Part shown: in pieces, positions 35,918 to 45,826 of the stretch | How the letters are laid out: each line of letters opens with the position of its first letter | Position numbering within the stretch: position 1 is the first letter of the stretch | DNA from: Tetrapyrgos nigripes | Lineage: Eukaryota; Basidiomycota; Agaricomycetes; Agaricales; Campanellaceae | Assembly (NCBI GenBank): GCA_013368315.1 | Contig: JAACJM010000275.1 | Location: 1-64,000 of the forward strand | DNA: 64,000 bases | Direction of reading: 5' to 3' | The notes under the pieces: generated by a model | The model's input: only the letters and a program-made list of their open reading frames with translations | The model's database searches: none | What the model was told of the DNA's origin: nothing | Program-made: the position numbers and the translations under genes

Positions 35918-38642
35918 CACTGTGGGGTTTGCATAGGTTCCTTTTTAGTCTACTGTTGGCTGATATGCTAAATCAACCTACAGTTGAAGCCAACCTATCA
36001 CATAGGCTAGAATGTAACCTACAATGTAACCTACCATAGACTGAAAAATAACCTTGTATGTAACCAATATGCAGGGAGAAGAACCAACCAATAAGTCATC
36101 CTTTGGTAGGATGATTTTCAGACACTCCAAAAATGCTCAAAAAATTAATAGCTAGTCATCAGGCTCTATGTACAAAGTCTGCTTGAGTACTCCACTTCGG
36201 TCTAATAATACCCATCCTGCCTTGTTATGGTCCTTTACCCTACCCATGAGACACTGAACACTCTCAATGCCAATGACATCCAATGCACCAGTGCTGGAAT
36301 AAAAATGCATATCAATGTCACTGAGAGGCTGCTTCTCATCCAATTTGCAGCACTGAGTGGCTGCAAGACAGATCTCTTTACCTGCTGACACCTTGAGCAC
36401 GCGACATGCATCAGGGTCTGAGAAGGACACCACAATGACATGCTCTAGTTGACTGTAGAATTGCCAAAGAACCATTTTCCTCTGACAATTCTTCATGTGT
36501 GCATGTAAGTCCACATAGGCCTCATACTATTAAGAGTGAAGAGAGAAGTTTGTCAGATAAAAAAGGCCACAGTTATAGATATACACATACCTGAACAAAT
36601 GTACTATCTCTGGAATCTTCACTGGTGATTCCACCTACGCATGATGCTCAGAAGGTTTCACCCTCCTCAAAGTCAACTTGCTGTATGCAACCCCAGACTT
36701 CAACGTGAGCAGACTGAAAATGCTTTCAGACAAGTTGTATTGTAATCTACTTTGAGTTGAAATGAGTAACAAGAGCTGCACAGATACTTGTAGTCAAGTC
36801 AGCTGACAGGTGGTCTTGTATTGATTGTGCTTTCAGAGGACAGAGGATTATAGAAGAATCTATAAAGAAAATTGGAGAGTGAGACTCCAAGCTTACCCGA
36901 CTTCAACTCCAACGAGCCTTGTGGTCGATTGGCCTTGGAAGGCCCAAGCTTGAGCTCCTGGTGGATGTCATAGTGAAGCTTGATCTGCGTTAGTTGTGCA
37001 GTCTCCAATACATAACGGTCCAGTGAACGATAAGGGTACTGTCGGCTCTGAATGGCTGGCTGCAGAGACCCACAGTAACACTCCATTGGGAAGGCCCAAT
37101 AGCACCATACAGGGCCCATTGCCTCAATACTATCTGCAATATGCAGAAGAGCATGGATAGTGAGTGGACAAGCTGAGACACAGTCCGCAGAGCATTGATA
37201 ATAGTACCTGAATGAGAATGAGTCTTAACACAAAAAATTAGTACAAGAAACATAGGGCTTACTTTTCATATTTCTGAACCCATTCAACAAAGCCCGTTCA
37301 AATCTCATTCACCTCTCCAGTTGTAATTTCAAACTGCAGACACTTGTTGAGGAGCTTGACGAGGAGTAAAAAGTGGTTGTAGTACTTCTTGCCTAGATGC
37401 TTGCGCAAAAGAACTGGGCCCAGATACATTGTCCAAAAGGACCACATCTCCACTGAGATGATGGACTTGTCATTAGCAACATTCGGTACGCACATGCCAT
37501 ATGCTGAAGGGATGGTAGCACCTGAAGCTGTGGTCTCTGATCCTATGGCTTCCCAGACCACTTTGCCCAGTGTATTAGACTCTTACCCCTCATCAAGACC
37601 CTTGAAGTCACTGGTCCAATGAAGGATAAGATTTTTGATGAGGTTTTCCCAAATAAGATGCATGAAGTCGTAGGGGAATGAGGTGGGGAAAATGAGGGAG
37701 TTGAGGAATGACAATGCCAGTACTTCTTTGATGCTATATGCCCAAGAAAGTTGCTCCACCTGAGCATTGGAAGTGGCAGCTTGTACCTCAGCAGCCTGTA
37801 CAAGAAGCTCATTGTGGATACACATAGGAAGGTGGTAAGGGTCATAAATGTGAATGATGTCATCGCCATCGTCAACCCATTCACAGTTCAGAGGAACGTA
37901 GTGAGTTCTAGAGTCAGGCCCAGCAACTCCAGAAATAGAGTACATGCAACACAGTGATTTCGCATTATGCCCTTTCATATGCATCAGCATTGAAACAGCT
38001 GGGATATCTCCAAAGACAGTAATGAGGTACGCTCACAACGAAAAAATGACGTTGTTGAGGACATCGTAAGCACAGACTCCATGAGCAAGGAGGGAGAGTT
38101 CTTCTAGAAGAGGCCAAAGGAAAGAGTCGATATCATGAGGCTTTTTAGGGCCTGGTATGACACCTAGAGAGAGGATGTGTTTGATGTGGAAGCGAATATC
38201 AGGAGGGAGATTGTAGTTGAAAATAATGAGAGGCCAAGCTGTTTTTTTTCGATGTTTATGCGGTGCAAAACCATCAGTTGAGAGCCCGAGAGCGCAGTTG
38301 CGTTTGTCCTCAAAATACTTGTGTAGAAGTGGTAGGTGGTCAACATGGACATGACGATGATGGAGTTTTTGGTAGGTAGCACCATCAAAAATGTTGTTAA
38401 GATGACTGGCCTTGTGCTTGTGCTCTCTGGCTTGGTACTGCATCTTTTTGGCCATTTCAGTACTTTGAGTGAAGGCTTGGAGCCAGGGAATGAGGGGAAT
38501 ATATGTGAATTGCTTCCTTGGTTTGCCACTGGCCTGAAACCTCTTCTCACAGCAATACGGACAAGTGTCAAGATCAGTGTGATGGCCAGTGTATGCACAG
38601 CAGGAGTTGGGACAGCAGTCAGAAAGACGGGGCTCTATATCA

Positions 38643-40447
38643 CACTGGAGGCAAATCCCTGTAAATCATCTGCCATACAGAGGTATTACAGTGACCTTAC
38701 AACAAGTCATTCAATAAGTAATCCACCTTGTATTACAGAGGTATTACAGAGAGAAGAATTTGACAGAGCAATGCTGTAAGACTGCTGTAAGACAAGTTGT
38801 ATTACAGGGACATTTCAGAGGGCAAATCCCTGTAGATCCGGTGCCCTACATAGGGATTACAGCAAACTTACACCAAGCCATTCAACAAGTATTCTGCCTT
38901 GGATTACAGAAGTATTACAGAGAGAAGAAATTTTGGGAGCAATGCTGTAAGACTGCTGTAAGACAAGTTGGATTACAGGAACATTTCAGAGTGACATGGT
39001 GTCACAGTAATACATTAGGTAATACAGCCAAGAAATACAGAAGTATTTCAGTGTGACAAAAGTGCGCAGGCTGCGTCCAGAGTGTGCGCAGATTGCATCC
39101 AGGGTGCGTGCAGATTGCGTCCAGGGTGCGCGCAGGTTGGGTCCAGAGTGCATGCAGATTGCGTCCAGGGTGCGCGCAGGTTGGGTCCAGAGTGCATGCA
39201 GGTTGGGTCCAGAGTGCACGCAGGTTGCCTCCAGGGTGCATGCAGGTTGCGTCCAGAGTCCACGATGCATGCAGGTTGCGTGGTTGCGTCCAGAGTGCAC
39301 GCAGGTTGCGTCCAGAGTGTGCGCAGGTTACGTCCAGAGTGCATGCAGGTTGCGTCCAGAGTGTGCGCAGATTGCGTCCAGGGTGTGCGCAGGTTGCGTC
39401 CAGAGTGCACGCAGATTGCGTCCAGATTGTGTGCAAGTTGCGTCCAGAGTGCGCGCAGGTTGCGTCCAGGGTGCGTCCAGGTTGCGTCCAGAGTGCGCAC
39501 AGATTGTGTCCAGAGTGCGCGCAGGTTGCGTCCAGGGTGCACACAAGTTGCATCCAGAGTGCGCGCAAGTGCACGCAGGTTGGGTCCAGAGTGCGTGCAG
39601 GTTGGGTCCAGGGTGCGTGCAGGTTGGGTCCAGAGTGCACGCAGGTTGGGTCCAGAGTGCGCGCAGATTGTGTCCAGAGTGTGCGCAGATTGCGTCCAGA
39701 GTGCGCGCAGATTGCATCCAGAGTGCGCGCAGGTTGCGTCCAGAGTGCGTGCAGATTGCATCCAGGGTGCGTGCAGGTTGCGTCCAGAGTGCGCGCAGGT
39801 TGCGTCCAGGGTGCGTGCAGATTGCGTCCAGGGTGCGTGCAGGTTGTGTCCAGAGTGCACGCAGATTGTGTCCAGGGTGCGCGCAGGTTGCGTCCAGAGT
39901 GCGCGCAGGTTGCGTCCAGAGTGCGTGCAGGTTGCGTCCAGATTGCACGCAAGTTGCATCCAGAGTGCATGCAAATTGCGTCCAGAGTGCGCGCAAGTTG
40001 TGTCCAGAGTGTGCGCAGGTTGCGTCCAGAGTGCGCGCAGGTTGCGCTTTTGTCACACTGAAATACTTCTGTATTTCTTGGCTGTATTACCTAATGTATT
40101 ACTGTGACACCATGTAATCCAACTTCTCTTACAGCAGTCTTACAGCATTGCTCCCAAAATTTCTTCTCTCTGTAATACTTCTGTAATCCAAGGCAGAATA
40201 CTTGTTGAATGGCTTGGTGTAAGTTTGCTGTAATCCCTATGTAGGGCACTGGATCTACAGGGATTTGGCCTCTGAAATGTCCCTGTAATATAACTTGTCT
40301 TACAGCAGTCTTACAGCATTGCTCTGTCAAATTCTTCTCTCTGTAATACCTCTGTAATACAAGGTGGATTACTTATTGAATGACTTGTTGTAAGGTCACT
40401 GTGATACCTCTGTATGGCAGATGATTTACATGGATTTGCCTCCAGTG
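38643..40447. mobile_element. Foldback CACTA-type element with minisatellite core
   Basis: 1,805 bp, with ends CACTGGAGGCAAATCC in inverted orientation and a 3-bp target duplication TCA (38,640-38,642 and 40,448-40,450). Each arm is about 400 bp of near-perfect inverted repeat (38,643-39,060 and 40,047-40,447), and each arm is itself a degenerate tandem duplication of about 200 bp (both halves contain GCTGTAAGACTGCTGTAAG). The loop is a 22-bp minisatellite. There is no coding capacity. Removing the element and one TCA restores the Tnp2 reading frame exactly (VTALSDIEPRLSDCCP). Confidence 0.93.
39056..40046. repeat. 22-bp CpG-rich minisatellite
   Basis: About 45 copies of a unit near GCGTCCAGAGTGCGCGCAGG plus TT. 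The main variation is GAG/GGG and C/T at CpG sites. The unit is not a multiple of 3 and lacks stops in any frame, which explains the very long frames on both strands. It is rich in intact CpG inside a CpG-poor region. Confidence 0.95.
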
Positions 40448-41280
40448 TCAGAGAGTGCAGTTACCCATGAGTGTATTCCATTGAGTTTAGGTAAAGGGAG
40501 CTCAGAGGGGTGTCAAGGGAATGCATAGGGCATTTTGGCAAATGCACAGTCCATTGTGTGAGTCGTGAGCTTGTATGCAAAGGCATGACAGATGGCCAGG
40601 TCATATTCAGCCAATGTAGCTACAGGCATATGTGAGATGTGAAAGATCATGATATTGTCAATATAAACATACCTGCTGAATCCTCCTGCTCGAAAGCTGC
40701 TCCTAACTGGTCTTCAGCTGAGAGGTTTCCATTTGAAACATGATACCTCCTCACAAATCCATCCCAATCAAAGTCTTCTTTGTCCTCTTCACTGTCACCT
40801 CCCCCCTTGTCATCTAGCTCCCTTGTAGTCCAGTGATCTGTATCCATTAAGCTATCCTCGTCATCTACATCTTCAACCCATGCGCGGATATTTTGGAGTC
40901 GAGCTGGGTAAGGCAAATGGCTGTTTTCTGGTACAAAAGCTTCCTGGTGGTCCAGGGGTTCACTCCAAAACTTGTCAGCAGCTCCATGATTCCCAGTAGC
41001 TTCAGGTGCAGTGCTACTAGAGGCGTTGGCAAGAGAAGCAGTGGTGTATGGATTGAATAGAAATGCCCGGTGTTCAGTTGCATGTTGTTGGCTAATGTAT
41101 TGTTGGCAATGTTCACACCACTTTTTTGCGGAGCGAGACATACTGAGAGAGAGTCTGTACAAGAGAGGTAGGGATACAATGAACTTGAGAGAGAACAAAA
41201 GCAAATCACATGATAAAAAAATTCTCCTGCAACCCAGTGCAACGTCGCATCATCACGGTCAAACAAATCCCTCACCACCA

Positions 41281-42855
41281 TGGCACCACGTACTGGTGGT
41301 GCAGCTACCCCATCTTCCATTTCCAACACTCCTAGACCAGTCACCCAAGCCGTTAGTATTACAACACCTACACCTACAAAGGCAGCTCCGAACAAATCCA
41401 GAAAAACTGGACCAGCAAAGAAGACTGCACCCGAAGAGAATAGCAAACCTGCCAATAACCAAAGCACCAAAAACAAAAATCAGACACCACTAGGTACTGG
41501 AGGAAATGGCAACTCTAATCCAGAGCAGCCAAGCTATGAAGAACTGCTGAAAAATTGGAATGAGTTGCAAAGTTAGTAAACTGATACTACCCAGGGTCAT
41601 GAAAAGACACTCACCATATTCTCATGCTGTGGTAGATGCCTCCAAAGAACCACAGTCAACAAGCTATTGTCGATGCCACAGTCAAAGAAAGAACCTCGAA
41701 GACGATGGTGAAAACGACAACACCAGTACTGAGACAACCAGTGGAGCACCTCGTCACAAGGAAAACGATACTGTTGCCCCTATGCAATGGTCCTCTAGCT
41801 CTTCCACTTCTCGTACACCTGAGGATGACACAAATCTACAGGCCAGTGAACCTTTGCAATCAGCGGATGGGAATGAAGACAATGTAGAAATGACTGATGG
41901 GAACAGTGAAAAGGAGGACAACCTGCAGAATGGTGAGAGCAACCTAGTGGCTAACTTACAAGGTGAGTCGTTCTATCAATTGTAGGGCCGCAAACTCAAA
42001 AATATGACATACCTTTCTTGTCCAGCACAACTCACAGATGCACAAGCTGCCAACACTGAGCTTCAATGGAAGCTTGGTGAAAACCAGGCCTCTCAGCGGC
42101 AGATCCCTCGCCCTTCAGGTTCTAATTGGAGTATCTGTAAGGAGATGAAGTTAGATGGCAGTGAGAAGAGAAAGTATAATGCTATTGTTATGAGTTTGGT
42201 TTACTCACCTGCATGCTATGTGCTGACATTACAATTGTACACCAGGCTAGTGCTCATCAGTTCTTCTACATGAGTGGGATAGATGTGATGGCACCCTGGA
42301 ACCAGCAACCTATAGACAAAAGGGCAACATATCAAGAAGCAGTGAGTCCTCAGCAGCTCATGAGATACTTGCAGAAACTTACAGATTAATCAGATGCGCA
42401 ACCAGCACCCTATTCTCAAGAACTTCATTGCTGACTGGGCCACAGTTGCCATCGTCCAGCAATTTCTCAGTAACCAGTGTCAAAAACACTACAACACTGG
42501 TAATGCGACCCCTCCAGCAAAGTACGACTATCTCAAAACCAATGCCACCAAACATGATCATTCTACCCGCTGCCTAAAACCCACCTCCAGCAATCCCAGC
42601 ACTGGCAAACACAAATCTTCTTCTATCAACCACTCGAGAAAACACCTTAGACGTGATCCAGATGTCCATGACTCTAATGATGAGGACCAAGAGCTTGAGG
42701 GCAACGAGGGCAATGAGGGTAATGAGGATGAAGAGGACGTTGAAGAGGACAAACAGGATGAGCCAGAGCCAGAGGCAGGACATTGGAAGGGAAAGCAGCC
42801 TGCTAGTAATGTTACTAGCGATGTGGACCAATGGACGGAGTCAGAGGAAGAGTGA
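41281..42855 (+). CDS. CACTA accessory protein (second gene of the element)
   Basis: Transcribed away from the transposase gene. The first exon starts MAPRTGGAATPSSIS, is Thr/Lys/Asn-rich and ends with SYEELLKNWNELQ before a GTTAGT donor. Later exons give acidic text (NEDNVEMTDGNSEKEDN), AQLTDAQAANTELQWKLGEN, MSGIDVMAPWNQQPIDKRAT and HPILKNFIADWATVAIVQQF, then a Gly/Glu/Asn-rich acidic tail to the stop at 42,853-42,855. The FIADWATVAIV block matches the accessory proteins that travel with basidiomycete Tnp2 genes; their role (perhaps DNA or partner binding) is not established. Exon borders are approximate, and decay was not excluded. Confidence 0.6.
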
Positions 42856-43287
42856 GAGCTTCCAATGCATGTCCATCATGTTGTCAACGTCTTTCTTTCT
42901 ATTTAAAAAAATGCACGTCATCCTGCTTTATTGTATTCTCTCTTTTAATTTCTATAGTTGTAATAGCTTCCCAATGAAAAGCGAGCCCTGTAAGGCTCAG
43001 ATTAGTTCTTTTATTGAAAGCTATCATAGCTTTGAAAATCACCTCACAGATCCTAGAAATCATGCTACGATTGGACTAGAGACAAGGCTGTTATAGACCA
43101 AATATTATGCTATGACCGGCCAATCTTGGAAATTAGCCATTGGTTGAAACGCACACTCTATAGGATGAATTGTAACCTGCCGTCTAGAATCATTATCAAC
43201 TTAAGGGCAAGCTATGGTAGCATAAAGACTAGTATAAGATAGGTTGATTTCATTGGATAGAAAGTATGCTATGCTACCCCCACAGAG

Positions 43288-44112
43288 CGACAATTCCAAC
43301 TTGTCCTGAAAAGAACGAAGGAAACAACATGACACCTTTGGTACAAAGAAGAACAAAATTTTATTCCTACATGCAAGATTCGTTGGCAAGGGAGAGAAAT
43401 GAGAGAGGCACTCATAGGAAGAAAACAAGGACAGATCAAGTAACCTACCACCTCCCAATACCAAGCGCTACTCCTTCCAATCCTTTTACACATGCTACTT
43501 CTTCCAAACCTTCCAATTCTAGTCCCTATACACATGTGCCCCATATATAGCCTTCATCATCTTATTAGTACATTCATAAACAGATACTGTGAATAGGGTA
43601 AACTGTACTTATAATATAATGCAGTTGCAATATGTTAACATGTTAAATATCAAAGTATAAGATGGCGATATGAACAGTAAACAGGCACATATGTATCAAA
43701 TATTAGGGGAGGCAAACAAGAGCAAATGAAAGGCAAGAAGGTGGATTATGCCTATACAGATGTTATACATTTTGCAAACCAGAGTGATCACAACTATCAC
43801 ATTGCTTTCACATTGCATAGGTGAAGGCATAGTACTTCAATCAACATAGCCGAGGTTAAGGTATCAAAGGCACACATACTTGCAGATAAATGCTGACACA
43901 ATACTATGACATGGAAAAACACCTGGTGACATCCAGCCACTGGCATCTCACAAGAAAATTCCACTGTGTTCATCCAAAAATTTGATGGAGGAAATGGCAT
44001 GAAGCACACTGAATTAAAAAATTCACCAAAAATATTCATGACCTGCATGGGTGACTTCCATTTTGAGCAGAGATCAAATTTCCTTAAAAGTACAAGTTGC
44101 TTTAAGGACAAC
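43288..44112. other. Flank of the CACTA element
   Basis: Bases 43,288-43,550 hold coding-like plus-strand text (MTPLVQRRTKFYSYMQDSL) that probably belongs to the gene interrupted at 35,917. The rest is AT-rich with nothing recognised. Confidence 0.35.
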
Positions 44113-44264
44113 CACCACAAAAATTGGCAGAGTAAAATATCGAAAAACTTACCAATATATGTCGAAATATTGGTTGCTTCTGAAACAGGGCAATATTTTG
44201 TTGAAGTGTTGCCTGAGTATCGCAAATCAGGGTATATTTTGCCGCTCCGTCAATTTTTGTGGTG
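44113..44264. mobile_element. Possible 150-bp MITE
   Basis: Ends CACCACAAAAATTG and CAATTTTTGTGGTG form a perfect 14-bp inverted repeat, continued by imperfect pairing (AGTAAAATAT with ATATTTTGCC). No clear target duplication was found. Single copy in the window. Confidence 0.45.
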
Positions 44265-44406
44265 ACACATAAGTGAATTCTATCAACAAGAAGATATCAA
44301 TTACTACATATAGTAGTCATGTCCATTCAAATGGGAAAGGGTAGCATAATGAATGAAGCAGGACTGGCACATTTGTTAACATTGGATACATCGAATCCTA
44401 GGGATG

Positions 44407-45530
44407 TCATATTTGACCAGTGATCCACTCTTTCAGCCTCTCCTCAGTAACAGTAGCAACCTTGAAACAGCCCAAATCCATAATCCAAGGAAGACAATTT
44501 TTCACAACCACATCAATCAACTCCTTGGGAATGTATGCCTCCAAAATGCACAGGACGACTTTATGGAGCTGTCCGCCGTTTTCTTGTACACAGAGAAAAG
44601 CATCTGCCAGCCTGTTGTCGAATTTAGGCCTGAACAGGTCCTCATAACCAAAACCGTCACTGGTAAAAGGAGCATGATGGGGTATGAGAATGTTGTCGAA
44701 AAAACTTGAATGCCTGATGTCAAGAACGTTGTCACTTAGCAAAACCACCCAAGTCACACAATGAGCAAGATAGATTCGGCGAGTTACAATGAGGTGAGAT
44801 AGAGAAGAATGATAGAGACGAGAAGGAATCGAGTAGTTGACTATGCTCGACACTGCACTGTACTAAGAGCAGAGTGGAGACGAAGTGAACAGACTAAGGA
44901 ATCTAGCTACGAGATCTAAGATATATATAAGAGAGAAATGAATATGTGAGAATGTCCATGGAGCCTAGGGATCGGAGGAGATAAGAATGTGAGTCAAGTA
45001 AAGAAGTATATATGTGAGAATGTCCATGGAGATAAAGGAAGCGGAGAAGTGAGTCATAGATCGGGATGGACGATGATGAGAAATAATTAGTGTTTATGGG
45101 TTTATGGAAGTGATAGAACAGTGAATAGAAGTGAATAGGTAGTAGAAGGAAATGAAGAGGGAATGAAGGAGGCGGGAGGCGATTCATGACACCTGACAGG
45201 GTACACAACTTCATCGCAAAAAGGTTGACTCATATAAATCCCAATAATGAATTTCTCAACTGTAAATGCAGAGTATAAGAGGCTAGTGGCTCTGACAAAG
45301 GGAACTGGTTGAGGAGCCAATTGCCATGTATACGTCTCCAATTCATGGAGATTAGCCAATAAAGGCAAAGCTAGAGCCAGCCTTTCGATTTCGACGTGTA
45401 CATTCAAAATCTTAAACGCTGAAAACAAAATGTTTCAGTTTATGACACATATTGAAAGAAGTGAGGACTCACAGGCACAAAAACCAATCCGTAGCACAAC
45501 AAGGGACTTGGATATCACCAGATGCGGTAA
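44407..45530 (-). pseudogene. F-box gene, C-terminal half (split by the KDZ element and a solo LTR)
   Basis: From 45,530 the minus strand reads LPHLVISKSLVVLRIGF. A short intron (donor GTGAGTCC) follows, then KILNVHVEIERLALALPLL and ANLHELETYTW, an LRR-like C-terminal half. The solo LTR at 44,753-45,191 interrupts it; the frame resumes as VVLLSDNVLDIRHSSFFDN and ends with EERLKEWITGQI and a stop at 44,407. It fits as the continuation of the N-terminal half at 61,679-62,573: that half ends NLFQK and this one begins LPHLVIS, with the 16.1-kb KDZ element in between. The exact junction shows a 2-base slip. Confidence 0.65.
44753..45191 (-). mobile_element. Probable solo LTR in an F-box exon
   Basis: On the minus strand this block starts TGTCATGAATC, ends CATTGTGTGAC and interrupts an otherwise continuous coding stretch. 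Both ends resemble those of the chromovirus LTR (TGTCATGA and TTGTGACA), but the body is unrelated. It has a TATATATA stretch near 44,925 and a direct repeat of about 22 bp (ATATGTGAGAATGTCCATGG near 44,941 and 45,009). The expected 5-bp duplication is not clean (TCAGG and TTGGG), so the end points are provisional. Confidence 0.5.
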
Positions 45531-45826
45531 TACTTTTGGAAAAGTCTGGAAAATATCACCAAACGTGCTTTGCAAAAGTTCTGGTGAATTTTGAGCAGGT
45601 CTTCAGGCCATGTGGTTCCTTCCAAATATGGTAATACCAAGGCCAGGTGACCATTAAATCAATATTTTGGCATTAATTAGGCGAGCAGCACTGGCAGCTT
45701 GTCGGCACCTCAGCTGGACCGTATTTTTGAGTGACTTTTGCAAAAGGTCCCAACAGTTTGAGGACATATAAAACAAAGACAGATCTGACAACTTTATCTA
45801 AAGCTCTGGATAAACACAAAACTGAA

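Larger units (their letters stand above)
36152..41141 (-). pseudogene. Tnp2-type CACTA transposase, split by a foldback element
   Basis: Read right to left. The N-terminal exon starts MSRSAKKWCEHCQQYISQQH (41,141). After introns come YDLAICHAFAYKLTTHT, then the Tnp2 core: LGLSTDGFAPHKHRKKTAWP, FNYNLPPDIRFH, GVIPGPKKPHDIDSFLWP (38,455-38,033), FPTSFPYDFMHLIWENLI, EMWSFWTMYLGPVLLR, MGPVWCYWAFPMEC and the C-terminal SVQCLMGRV to the stop at 36,152. This is the full order expected of basidiomycete Tnp2, which cuts and pastes CACTA elements. It is interrupted by the 38,643-40,447 insertion and by TGA for CGA at 40,513-40,515. Several introns separate the blocks. Confidence 0.88.
35918..43287. mobile_element. 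CACTA (Tnp2) DNA transposon
   Basis: It holds the two divergent genes usual for basidiomycete CACTA elements: a Tnp2 transposase on the minus strand and an accessory gene on the plus strand. Proposed ends: left CACTGTGGGG, right (inverted) CTCTGTGGGG, both followed by a GCATAG motif. The flanking triplets are TGA (35,915-35,917) and CGA (43,288-43,290), a 3-bp duplication if CGA decayed to TGA on one side. Subterminal GTAACCTAC repeats lie near the left end. The gene content is certain; the exact ends are less so. Confidence 0.65.

Noticed and set aside
39056..40046. Array that might look like CRISPR
   Set aside because: Units are contiguous 22-bp tandem copies with no unique spacers, in a eukaryotic transposon.
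39002..40117. Six very long overlapping frames on both strands (up to 354 codons)
   Set aside because: They are the 22-bp minisatellite read in every frame. The unit has no stops and is not a multiple of 3, so any frame stays open and encodes only a 22-residue repeat.
43966..44265. 99-codon frame in AT-rich DNA
   Set aside because: It spans the candidate MITE with its inverted repeats and has no protein-like features.
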